A stretch of DNA of 64,000 bases. It comes from Deuterostichococcus epilithicus (taxonomy: Eukaryota; Chlorophyta; Trebouxiophyceae; Prasiolales; Stichococcaceae). Position 1 is the stretch's first letter. The number at the start of each line of letters is the position of its first letter. The stretch covers positions 2,392,530 to 2,456,529 of the forward strand of contig JAVTLE010000023.1 of NCBI GenBank assembly GCA_033439295.1, in the 5' to 3' direction. The position numbers were made by a program, and so were the translations under genes. The notes beneath the pieces were generated by a model that worked only from the letters and a program-made list of their open reading frames with translations, did no database searches and was not told the DNA's origin. Positions 45,084 through 56,300 of this stretch are shown here, one piece after another.

Positions 45084-47423
45084 GGCGGCGCCGCCATGCA
45101 GCCGCGTGGCACCGCTGGCAGCCTTCCGCCCATTCGTGGCTGGCAGCAGGCAGCCAGGGAGCAGCACAGCCAGCCGCGCGGCGTCGCGGCGCAGCAGCTC
45201 AGTCCGATGCGCAGCGACGGCAGATGCGACGCAGGACATTGAGGAGCTAAACGCCAAGTTTGGCATCCCGGAGCACGTCCAGATCAAGGCTGGTCGGGAG
45301 GGCCTGCCCATGGTGCACCTGCAGCACTCGTGCGGCGCGTCGGCAGAGGTGCGGGTGTTGGCATCAACGACCTGACGTTGCATGGGAAGCTTGCCGCTTG
45401 CGTCTCCATATTCGCATAGTCGGAAGCATGCATGATGATGATGCGGCAGCCGAGCACAGGTACATCGCTGCTGCACGGCTTGCGTGTGTTGCCCGCGGCA
45501 GGCCTGCCTCTGCGCGATCCACTGGGCGATGCGGTTGTGACACGCAGGTGTACCTGTTTGGCGGCGTCGTGCTGTCGTGGAAGATGGCCAGCGGCGACGA
45601 GGTCCTGTACGTCCGTCCCGACGCCAAGTTTGATGGGTACGCTGTGAATCCATCAGTGTCACGACGACCAATGTCAGGATGATCATTGTCACTATGAAGC
45701 ACACATGTGCTGGGTCGACGAGCGACATGCCGCCTCGCGTCCCTACGATCGCATGCAGTATGCTCACCCTGTGTGAAGGCAGTCGGGTTGTTGGCCATAG
45801 GTCAAAGCCCATCTCCGGCGGCATCCCGCACTGCTTCCCGCAGTTCGGCCCCGGAGAGCTGCAGCAGCACGGCTTTGCGCGCAACCTGAACTGGAGCATC
45901 GCCTCCACCTCCGCAGACCTGCAGCCTGACGAGAAGGACCCCCAGGCACGCGTCACGGTGCCATCTTATGCCGGTTCACTGCAGCAGGCAGGCGGAGGGC
46001 CCTGCCTGCACCGACCTGCCTATGATGTGTGGAGTCTGCCAGAAATTCGCGTCAGGAACGCATCGCCATGCAGCTCTGACAGGTCAGCACGCTATGGTGA
46101 GGGTGTCAGGGGACATCATTGCGCGCCGCAGGTGGAGCTGGTGCTGACGGACAACGACTACACCCGCGCGATGTGGTGCGTGCGCCTGGTCCTGTGCCCG
46201 CAGCTTTGGTGGTGATTCTGCCGCTTTGCATCCCATGCTATGCAGTGACACAGCCAAGCGCGCTCATGGTTGCGTCACGGGTCCTGCTTACGGTTCCAAC
46301 CTGCCAACAAGGCACCTGGAACCTGCGGCTGTTGCCCCGTGGCAGCACAGCCCAGGTACCATGCGCAAGGCGCCCTGGTCACTCTCGATTTCCTCATCTT
46401 ATTCCTCATTCCGTTTGCCCAGTTCCTGTTAATCAAACGACGAACGCTTCCGCCCTTGCAGGCCACACAAGTTCAAGGCGGTGTACAGCGTGCACCTGCA
46501 CGGCGAGAACCTGCACACCGACTTCCGCGTGTTCAACGAGGACGACGCGGCCTTCGAGTTCACCGCGGCGCTGCACTCCTACTTCGAGGTCCTCGGCATC
46601 GACAAGGCCAAGGTGTACGGCCTGCAGGGCCTGACCTACCTCGACAAGGTGCGCTGATGGAAGGGGGACTTGTTGCAGCTCTGATGCTGACCTGCAGAAG
46701 CCAGAGCGCGCAGCCGAGGCGGGTTCGTTGCACAAGGCGACTCGCCGCACGTCTGCTGGCGACTCGCATGATTGCTGAGCTGCCCTGAAACGCGTGCTCA
46801 CACGGGGCGGGCGCAGGGCGACAGCAGCGGAAGGCAGTGCCTCACCTCTCGCATGCCAGGAGCTCAGTCTGTCCCGCCTGCGCTGCCGCAGACGAAGAAC
46901 GCCGAGGACCCGCCATCGGCAAAGGAAGAGCGCAAGGCGGTTGACTTCACAGGCCCCGTCGACTCCGTGTACCTGGACACGCCCGGCTACGTGGAGCTGG
47001 ACGTGGGCACAGGTGCAGGGCTTTGCCCGCCCCTGACGCTGACTGACCGACATTCCAGGCTGGCTTCAGTCCCGAGCTGCGCAGCGCCTGCAAGCAAGTA
47101 CCACGGAAGCTCGGCGAGGCTTCCGATGCAGATTATTGTTTGAAACCCAGCGATTGAAACCCAGCATTTGTTTCTTGATGGTGTTGGATGGTGTGGGACA
47201 GTCAGATCTGGCGCTGATTGGAGGTGTTGGCCTCCTTGTCGCAGGTGCGGCGGTGGCGATCACCTCCTCGGAGTGGAGCGACGTAGTGGTGTGGTCCCCC
47301 TGGACCGACATGGACTGCTACCAGAGCTTCTGCTGCGTGGAGAACGCCAAGTTCAAGCCTGTTACCGTAGCGCCTGGCGACAGCTGGCGTGCCCAGACGA
47401 CGCTGGAGGTCAAGGACCTCTGA
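45084..47423 (+). CDS. Glucose-6-phosphate 1-epimerase-like (YeaD family) enzyme, probably plastid
   Basis: This aldose-1-epimerase relative interconverts alpha and beta anomers of hexose phosphates. Exons: (start unresolved, about 45084)-45348, 45548-45636, 45801-45957, 46132-46175, 46462-46648, 46892-47012 and 47245-47423. From exon 2 on the phases close exactly. Visible family motifs are YLFGGVVLSWKM, GGIPHCFPQFGP, QHGFARNLNWS with the conserved His, DYTRAMWPHKFKAVYSVHL, ALHSYFEV with the second His, and SDVVVWSPWTDM. The end is YQSFCCVENAK with CVE near the acid position of the family. The first exon reads an Arg/Ser/Ala-rich stretch ending RRSSSVRCAATADA, a good chloroplast transit peptide with a VRC-AA cleavage site. 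That frame has no ATG before a stop at 45055-45057, so an upstream exon is needed. An ATG at 45096 is in another frame. Confidence 0.85.
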
Positions 47424-48000
47424 AGCTCCCCAGAAGAAAACGTGTTAAAGGCTGCATACTGCGTCTGCAGCTTGTCGTCCTAGCTTACATGCGAGACAAA
47501 TTTCATTGCCAAGCACTGCTGATGTCCGGGTACTGTGGGTACTGTGTAAGTGGCGGCTCTTGTATCAGAGGACCCATACCAAGGACGCACATGTGTTCAA
47601 GCAGGCTTCACTACGGTGCTGTTGCCAATGAATGAGGAAAGTTTCGCAATGAAGTCTACATGTGACAGAGCTCATCATGATTGCGGCGCACGCACATTGG
47701 GAGAGGTTGCTTCCACTCACGTGCAACGGACTATAGGTGCATGTCCAGGTTCATGCCCAAGCTGAATCACAGGCCGTGAAGATGGAGTTGACGTCGACTT
47801 TTCATCGCAGCCGTCAAACAAATTCAAACAAGTCCAAGGTCAAGATCAACCGAATAATGCGCAGGCAAAGATAGGTAACAAATGCCAACAAAAACCAGAT
47901 GACAAACCACACGAGAAATTTGTAGCTAGGTCAACAACAGCTATGACTACGTCTCGATTTGCAACGCCCAGGCCCAACTTCAGCAACAGCTCCAGCGCCG
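47424..48000. other. Convergent intergenic region between epimerase and RETICULATA-like gene
   Basis: About 0.58 kb with two facing 3' ends. It is noticeably AT-richer than the genes. No coding exon was recognised. Confidence 0.45.
47545..47549 (+). terminator. Candidate TGTAA polyadenylation signal of the epimerase gene
   Basis: TGTAA lies about 120 bases beyond the epimerase stop codon, a usual distance for chlorophyte poly(A) signals. Confidence 0.4.
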
Positions 48001-49767
48001 TCAGTGGCCCATGGCTCTCTGCATGCCCAGTAGCCGGATGAAGTCGATCCAGAGCATTGAGCCCACAAATGTGTTGGACGTCCGCACGATGAAGGAAAGG
48101 ATGCCGCATAGCCGCGCATTGCCCTCGAACAGCCGCTCGATGCCGCGCTCCTCAATCACACCCGCAATTATCTGATACCTATGCGGCAAGTTAATACGAG
48201 GGTGAGCTAGATTGCACACGGCAACGATGAGCGCGGCTCGACCTGTCGATTCACAGTGAGTGAACGAGACCAACAAGACAGCTTCGCTCACTGCGCCAGG
48301 CTGCACAATCCGCATCTGGTGCATCACATTGCAGAGGCGAGTGCAGCATCTTCGGTAGTGAGCAGGGAAGCAAGGGGCACCTGAGGTTGCTGGAGACGGC
48401 CATGTACAGGCCGTAGTACAGGCTGGTGGCCAAGATGCTCTGCGGCGGGTTGAGCGGCGTCCAGGCCGGGTCCAGGGCCTGCCGCACGTGTATCAGGCCG
48501 TTCACGATGCCGACGCCCACGAGCGAGGCAGTGGTGCCCACCGCCAGCAGCTTGGCACCGTTAACAGCCAGCGCGCCGGCGCGCTGCTGCAGGGTGTACG
48601 GCTCAGCGCCCGGTTGCACCGACTGGAAGCAGTTGCCGGGGCACGAGCGCACAAAGCCGTACAGCGGGCTGGCCTGCAGCGCGGCCACCGCCGAGTCCTT
48701 GCCGGACCTGCAGGGCATAGCATGGGTTTGATGGTGCAGGGACACAGCAGGAAAAGAGCGCAACATCAGAGGCTGAGTGTTGATCAATGCATCCTGTCTG
48801 CTTGCCTTGGGACCTCGGGAATTGGCTCAACCAAAACGTTGCCCAGAACACATTGCGCGGGGTCGATAAGCACTCACCTCCAGGTCACCGTCGGTGCGGG
48901 CAGCCAGACGAGGCAGAAGTCCGCCACCAGGGCCATGATAACATTGGCCACGACAAAATCCAGCTCGCTGAAAAAATAGGGGCCCCGCTTGGTCGCCTCC
49001 GCAGTCGTCTTTGTGCAGATGCCGATGCCGACCTGTTGAGGCAATGAAGGGCAGCACATGGAGTGTTCAATAGAACTGTCGGCCACCTAGTCCCGTTTTA
49101 CACCTGCCAGCAGACACGCCTGGCATCACACACATCCGCTCATTGGCTAGCCTCCAGAGAGCCCGCAATTTGCCAATTAACAGCAGTTTCACCTCGATGC
49201 CGACCTTGACCATGAACGACGGGTCTGCCAGGAGGCGCTCCTCAAAGCCCTGCCACTGCAACAGCGGGGCTAGCAGCGTGCTGCTTTTCAGTGCTGCATA
49301 TCGCTGCTGCACCTCGGGCGACACCTTGCCCGAATCTACCGCTCGCTGCCACTCTGCAAGTGATATAACGAGGTTCTGGACCAGAATGACCTGGACATCA
49401 AGCCGTCAGTTTGCCGCTAGCCGTCATGTGTGCGACATGCGGCTGCCGACACTCCGGAAGGCGGCGCGGCAAGCTTGGGTCAGAAGTGCGCACCGTCAGG
49501 CAGCGACGCTGCAGCAGACGAAGTCATGTCACCACTGCTGCTGGGGCTGCTATCCTGACTGCTGAGTGCCTGCTCATCAATGGACTGGTGGACCGCCCGG
49601 CAGTGACGGCGCAGTGCGCCTCGGGAGTCACGACAGACTCGCCTCCTCAGACTGCTGTACAGTGCTCTGCTGATGCCTGTATGACTGTTGTGACGCTTGC
49701 ACCTTTTCGACGATGAAGCTGCTCGTAAAGCCAGATTGGCAGCTCGCGACAGCAAACCGCCTTGCAT
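48001..49767 (-). CDS. RETICULATA-like (DUF3411) chloroplast membrane protein
   Basis: RETICULATA-related proteins are plant- and alga-specific plastid envelope proteins needed for normal leaf and plastid development; their molecular role is not settled. Five exons (minus strand): 49767-49494, 49353-49193, 49032-48878, 48707-48381 and 48178-48001, giving 364 residues. The domain reads GFEERLLADPSFMVKVGIEV, then GIGICTKTTAE and ELDFVVANVIMALVADFCLV. WLPAPTVTW, YTLQQRAGALAVNGAKLLAV, GTTASLVGVGIVN, YMAVSSNLRYQIIAGVIEER and VRTSNTFVGSMLWIDFIRLL follow. The order and spacing match Arabidopsis RETICULATA throughout. The first about 80 residues are Arg/Ser-rich and fit a transit peptide. Several hydrophobic segments should span the membrane. 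The exon 1 to 2 junction was chosen because it gives LPDEWQRAVDSGKVSPEVQQ, matching the family. Confidence 0.92.
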
Positions 49768-50165
49768 GCCGGCTTCTGAGCAGGCTGTCAGCGCAGACCG
49801 CGCAAACTTCTGAGTGTACTTGTACTGGAGAGTAAATTGGGTTTAGTTACATTTTGGGCTGCCTAGCGCGTTTGGTGCGGTGCACCTCCGTCACCGCGAG
49901 CCCGAACGTCATCCAGGTGCTGAGTCACATGGTGGGCATGGTGAGAGGTGAACGGGGAAAAGTGCGGTGGCTGAACTCACAGGCTGATAACTGCGCTTTC
50001 ACTCTCCGATTCACTGCGCACTGCACCCTCTAGCGAAGCCACCGTCCAACAGAGCGACGGCCGCTGCATGATCAAATCAAGCGATTCGGTGCATCGTCGC
50101 ATGCCCGCCACACCCGCGGCGTGCCTTGGCCTCAATCAATTCTGTACAACAGCCTGACGATGCCC
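49768..50165. other. Intergenic region between the ESCO and RETICULATA-like genes
   Basis: About 0.4 kb on the minus strand between an upstream stop and a downstream start. TTACA at 49847-49851 (TGTAA on the minus strand) may be the ESCO poly(A) signal, 315 bases past its stop. Confidence 0.4.
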
Positions 50166-52836
50166 TCATCCATATACTAGCACATCAGAACTGCCTGTGT
50201 ATGCCTGGGCGAAGCGCATGCCGTCGAGCGTCAGCTGCGAGAAGGCGACCTCTCGGGTGGACGCGACCCAGCCCGGCACTAGGTTGCTCCTGCACCAAAA
50301 CATGGCGGACGCATCAGACCATCAGATACGTTGCATCAGAGTCGAAGAGGCGAACGAAGGGCACAGTCGGAGCTCCAATAGCTCAGTCGACCCTGGTTCG
50401 TGGTGGCGCACGCCGGGGTGTCCAGGAGTCAGGGCTGCAGCCACATCGGCGGCCAACTTGGGCAGCTCAAGTCAGGGCAGCCAGCCCACCTGACAGCGTC
50501 TAGCAGCTTGCCCGCGATGCCGGAGTGGCGCGCTTCGGACGACACCCAGATGATGCGCACGCCGCACACCGCGTGCACCAGGCTGTGGCGGTCCACTACC
50601 AGCGCGCAGGGGGCGCCCGGCCGCTGCGCCCGCTGCTGCTGCCGCTCCGACAGCTGCCTGCCGGCCTGCTGCTGCGCCAGCGGCGTGCGGCATGCGGCCG
50701 CTGCAGGCGTAGGCGGCTGCTCGCGCTCCGCGGCTGAGCCATGCGCCGCTGCTGCATCTGTGTCTGCTGCTGCCGCTGCTGCTGTCGCCTGCCCATCTGG
50801 GGCTGCCGCAGGAGCTGCCCCTGCTGCGGCTGCCTGGCCACATCCGTCAGCCGCTGGGCTGCCGAAGTGGGGCGTGCAAGGCTGAGGCACATTGTTGCCG
50901 GCTACTGCCATAGGGTCGGCGCGCCCTGGCAGCGGCGCCAGCGGAGTGCGCAGAGCCCGAGTGCTGCTCGCCTGCACGCTGGCTGCCGGACATGCGCCGG
51001 GCGTCAGCCGCGGCGTCGCTGGCTCGCTGCAGGCCGACACCGCTGGCTGCGTCGCTGCGCCGCTACCACCTGGCGGCCTCGCCTGCCCCACCACCACGAA
51101 CCGCGTCAACGCATTGGGCTTGTGCCGCTTTGCGGTGCTCTGGCTAGACAGCCGCCGCTGCGCATCGGGCGCCGTGGCTGACGACGTGCCTGCCACCGCT
51201 TCCGCTGCCGCCGCGCTGGGCGCCTGGGCTCCAGAGGGCGAGCCGGCATTGCCGGCGGCCAGGTCGGCGGGCGGCGGCGTGCCACACTCCGGTGCTGGTG
51301 CCACCTGCCCCATCCCCTCCGTGCTGTCTGCGGCAAAGGCCGCTGCCGGGTCGTGCTGTGCATGGCCATCTGGCTGGGCGGAGCCGCCCAGCCAATTGGC
51401 GGCGGGCTGGGAGCCAGCCAGCCCCGCGGGGTCAGGCACTAGGGCCCGGTGGGCGCGCTTGATGCGCTGCGCCACTGCAACGCCCACAATCTGCTCCGCG
51501 TCCGCCCGGCTGCCAGTAATGTACAGGAACATCTGCGGCGGCAGTTGCGGCATTTCAAGTCACAAGCCCTTTGCATCAGCGATGTCTAACGATGTGCCCA
51601 GGTGCCTGGCACGGAAGCGTGCGTCGTCCGCGGTCAAACAGAGAATATTGCCAGCCTTCCGAAAGTGGGCACTGAAGTTGTGATATCAGCATCCTATGGT
51701 ACCAGGTGGCGCATGCATTCGCCGCCCCGCGCCTCACCTTGCAGGGCACGGACAGGAGCCAACGGTCGGGCAGGCCCAGCTGCTGGGCCAGCAGGCCGCT
51801 GATGTCCTGGACCTGCACCCAGACGCTGTTCAAATGCTCACATGCAAGCGCAGTTAACGGGGCATGCAATATGAGATGAGACGAGACGACCTGAGCGTGC
51901 AATGCCTGACAACAATCACAGGACCGCCAGGACCAACCTTCTTCTGCTGGTCACCGGAGCCTTGAAGGTCCAGAGCCACTAGCCTGTGCCGACCTGAGGA
52001 GCGGCTGATGACGCGCTCGTGCTGCAGGCCCTGCGGCAATGGCCATCCCCTGCTCAGATTCAGGCATGGACGAGCTTGACGGCTGATCAGCCCAGCAGTG
52101 CACTCGAACAAGAGCGCCAACCGGTTGATTGCTCATTCCCTGCCCGCTGCAATGCTGAGGCACCTGAGCCTTGACGCCCTGCGTCACTGCGGCGTGGTGT
52201 GCCTTATGCGTCTTCTCGTCCGCCGCCACGCCGCGTGCGTACACAAATCCGCACTTGCGGCAGGTTGTCATGTCAAAGTCCGACTGCGCAGTCGATCGAA
52301 AGAAGCGTTCAACTGCCTGTAATCGAATTTGAACATGCACACGAGCCAGTGGGTCGGCAGCTGGGCTAGACAGCTGCAATGCAGATGTGAATCTCACCTG
52401 CCCGCAGTTGAGGAACATCTGCATCGGCTTGCTGGCAGGGCGCCGTCTCGCAGCCTGCTGCCGCTGCTCCTGCATGTGCGACTCATGCCGCGACGGGCTC
52501 TCCGCCCGGGCCACGGGCACAAAAGCGCTGTTCGGCCGCGCTGCCCCAGCCGCAGGGCTACCCCAGGCGCTGATACGCAGCGGGCTGCTGGGCTCACCCA
52601 CCGGCCTGCAGAGCCAGGTCTCCGGGGTCACATAACAGCTTGAGAGCGCAAACTCGTACTGCAAACGCGCGAACATGAGCGCGCCTGTCACGGCGTGGCT
52701 TCTTCCGAGAGAACGTCGTCGTGAAGGGGTCTCGAGCCTGGGACGGTCCCGGCGTCTGAGCGGCTCTCAGGACCTCTGGAACAATCTTTGTGCCTGCTAC
52801 GGATCGTTTCCGCTGCTCAGCCTCACGGTTGACCAT
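50166..52836 (-). CDS. Eco1/CTF7/ESCO-type cohesin acetyltransferase with a large insertion
   Basis: ESCO proteins acetylate SMC3 in the nucleus to establish sister-chromatid cohesion. Seven exons (minus strand): 52836-52598, 52527-52398, 52283-52164, 52030-51938, 51812-51738, 51532-50490 and 50289-50166, giving 607 residues. The C2H2 zinc finger reads TTCRKCGFVYARG and DEKTHKAHH. The acetyltransferase part has MFLYITGSRADAEQIVGVAV, then, after the insertion, CGVRIIWVSSEARHSGIAGK and LLDAVR. The end is VAFSQLTLDGMRFAQAYTGS, closing SDVLVYG; the human protein ends in the same order (AFSDPTPDGKLFA, GTGQFLVY). About 260 Ala/Pro/Gln-rich residues are inserted between two strands of the GNAT fold, all within one 1043-base exon. 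The start and first intron are the least certain; an alternative first ATG lies at 52676 in another frame. Confidence 0.87.
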
Positions 52837-53383
52837 CTGCTGCTGCTGTCTGCTGCCAGCATACGCAGTGTGTCTGAGCTGCCCGACCTTATCGAGAGGT
52901 CCAGTAGCAGTGGTAGCGCCGAGGCGACAGCCAGCAAGGCTTAGTCTGAAGTGATAGCCCTGCCAAAGATGCTCTGGCTGGTCTTGCACTGCTTGCTGAT
53001 GTTGCCAGCTGGTGCACCGCGCAAAAGTTCGAAATCCAAATGTTTGGCGGGAAGCACATTGGATTAGTAATGAAGCTGGTGAGAAGTCACCAGCGCAGCT
53101 CACACGGCCAAAGGAAGAGAACGGGAGTTATATGCATGTTCTCGATCAGAACGATGAGGGTTGTCGCGACGCTACGTATCTAGTATTCCGTCCGTCAACG
53201 CAGCGCTGACGGATTGGCCCTGTGCGGACCTGCACGACACTGGATGGGGCGGCCGCTGACGTAACGAAGCAGCCTTGTTGAAAAGTGAAGCCTGAAATCT
53301 TGTAGTCTTGGGACCCCGTGTTGGCGAGGCACTGCTACCTGTTACTAAGCACACACCGCCGGCAGCCGCGCGGCGTGCCCAGA
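52837..53383. other. Divergent region between the ESCO and MCTP genes
   Basis: About 0.55 kb between two divergent starts; both promoters should lie here. No coding exon was recognised. Confidence 0.45.
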
Positions 53384-56300
53384 ATGTCGCCCGGTCAGCC
53401 CATGGACGGCCAGCCGGCAGCAAATGACCAGCCTGTGCCGCCGCAGCCCACTCCTGGCGATGGCGGCAGCCAAGTCATGGTGCGCCCATGTCGACCAGCT
53501 GAACCCTGCTGTCAAGGATGCATAATTAAAATACACCTGCGGACCGGCATTGCAAAGCACATGTGCTTTGCTGTTCCTACAGGAGACACAGGACCGCGAC
53601 TGGAAGCTCTCGCCGAAGCAGGCTCCCGACGCAGCAAAGAGGCTGGGCCAGAGGGTGCGCCGGCGGCTGAAAAACGCGGTGCGCCGCATCAAGCACATCG
53701 GGGACGGCAGCAACACAGACGACGACGGCAGCGGCAGCGACGATGAACCCGTCGGTCAAGGCAGGCGCACCGGCGACGAGGGCGCCACCTCGTCAGACGA
53801 CAGCCGGGTGCGCACCCTGGGGCTGTCCCAGCTGCAGCGTGAGTAGAAATGCTGGACCCTCACAGCCACAACATTCATGGAGTCGCATTGTGTGCAGCTT
53901 GAATGCAGCTTTGAACAGTATGCTGTGTCTCACCTGCAGGACCAGCGGCTGCGGCGGCTGCCCAGCTCTCACGTGCGCACGCCCCCGGGCGGCGTGCCGC
54001 AGCCGTCGGCGCATGCGCCGGCCACGCAGCCCGCCAGCGGTCGCACGGTGGCTGTGCAGGTCCTCATGGCCCGCGGCCTGCCGCCGGCGGACCTCAACGG
54101 CCTGGCGGACCCGTACTGCAGCGTGCTGTGCGGCAGCGAGGAGGGTCTGACGGCACCCATCTTTAACAGCCTGGCACCACGCTGGAACGAGACCTTTGTG
54201 TTCGCCAACTCGGAGGCGACGAGCGAGGAGTTTCCGCACCGCCAGCGCATCAGCATCACCATCAAGGACAGCAACAAGCACCTCCCAGATGATTACCTCG
54301 GCAAGGTGTGCGTATTGGCGGCAATGATTATCACATTCCTCAGGCTGGCATCCGCGGGTCGCTGCAGCAGTGGTCATGTTGTGAGGCAGCGCTCTTTCGC
54401 GGCAGCAAATGCATGAATCAGGAAGACTCGAAGCATTCAACTAAGTCTGAAAGGTGCTTGACGGCTTAAAATGTGTCACAGGTGGAGGTTATGCTGTCGG
54501 ACTTTGCGCATTCTCCGACACCTCGGTGGCTGGACCTGCAGCGGCCGCGCAAGGGCGCCGTAACAGATAAGGGCGACAGCTGCGGCCAGGTCTGCATCGC
54601 CATGTGGCTCGGCCCCAAGGTCACGCCGCAGGAGCCAGGTGAGGCGGCCCCGCTGGCGAGTGACGCAGGCAATGCCTGCTGGTGTCATCGCCATCTGATA
54701 CTCTGGTCCTGTGCACTGTTGTTGGAAATGCCCCAGCCGTGGAGCTGGAACTTTCGTGTCAAGCTGCTGGGCTCTTGGGCGAGCAATTGCGAGGCGTGCA
54801 CTCCGTCGGTCGAAGGAAACATCGAACATGAACATCCACCATCACTGCGAAATGGAGGGTGTGTGGCCGCCTGGCAGGCAAGGGGCCGCGGCCTGTGGTG
54901 TCCACCCTGTGCTTCCCGGTGGGCGCCTGCAAGATGCTGCCAGCGGTGCTGCACAGCCAGTCGCACGCCCTGTTCGAGGAGCCTGCCACTGTGTACTTGG
55001 ACTTCACCTTCGACCAGGTGGGTCAGCAGCCTGTTGCTGTGACGGGACATGTCAGGAGCCTTTCAGGTCCTGCTGGAGTCAACCTGCGAACCCTTGGCGG
55101 CTGATCATTCTGGCCCGATTGCAGCAGCGAGGGACCCTCGATGACGATGCTTCTATCGTGCTGAACCTGCAGCTGACGATCTCCGATGTCACGGCGCTCC
55201 GGCTGCCTGACCAGCGGACGCGCAAGCAGAGGCGGCAGCAGCGGTTTTCGTCAGCCTCGCCAGACGCTGCCGGCACAGCCCAGCAGTCGGCTGCCACAGA
55301 TGCGCAGCCCATTGCTGGGGACGGCGCAGCTGCTGACAGCCGGCAACATCAGGTGAGATGTCGTCACAGCGACGTGCTGTTAGGGGGCACTCGCAAACAA
55401 CAGGCAGCAGTCACTCTGCATGGCACCTACTTTCCGAACACTTTGGTGGTCTGCATGGATTGATCTGCATGGATCAAGATATTCATTACACATCATACCC
55501 TAGTACTATCCTGAACACGGGCTGGCTTCGAATGCGGCGCAGAGCTACATGGAGGCTGCACAGCCCAGCTTCGCACCAACAGCCGAAACAGCGTCCACGT
55601 CCGATGAGAGCGTCGCACCAGAATCCGCAGACGAGTGCGTTTGGAACACGTCATGCCAGTCTACTCGTACACAGTCCATGCAAGCATCCTTCGCTCGTAA
55701 GTGTTGGAGTTGGGGTCCCAGCCGCCGTCGGCACGAGTCAATCACAGCATCGCGACGTATCATCAGCAGCTGGGGAGGAGGAGCTCACACGCAGGCAGGC
55801 GTACGGTGCTGACGAGTCATTCCCTTTGCATAGGCTCACTTGGAGGCACAACCGTGCGCATGCAGGCAGGAGGACGATGCCGAGGAGTCGGGCGGCTACG
55901 GAATGGACTTCAGCTCCGTCACCAACCCCTTTGACGATGGCGACGATGGCGGCGGCAAGGGCGACGGGCCGCAGGACGGTCCGCAGGACGTCAAGCGGCA
56001 GGACCAACAGCGAAACGATGATGACGGACAGTCGAGCTCGCAGCCGCCGCAGTCCCAGCCGGACGAGACGTGGCTGTTTCTGAAGGTCGGTCTGCTGCCT
56101 CAGCCTGACTTCTAACACAAGATGTGCTCTGAGCTGCACAGCTGGTCTGTCACGGCGTCATATAGCTCGTTTTGGTTGGCGCAACCCACCACAGCTGCAT
56201 CTGAAACTGATGAGATTGCTTTCAATCAAACGTATCCAATATTTAGACTGAAAGGGTTCGTTGAAAGCCGACACGCTCATGTGGGTGGTGGCACGGCGCA

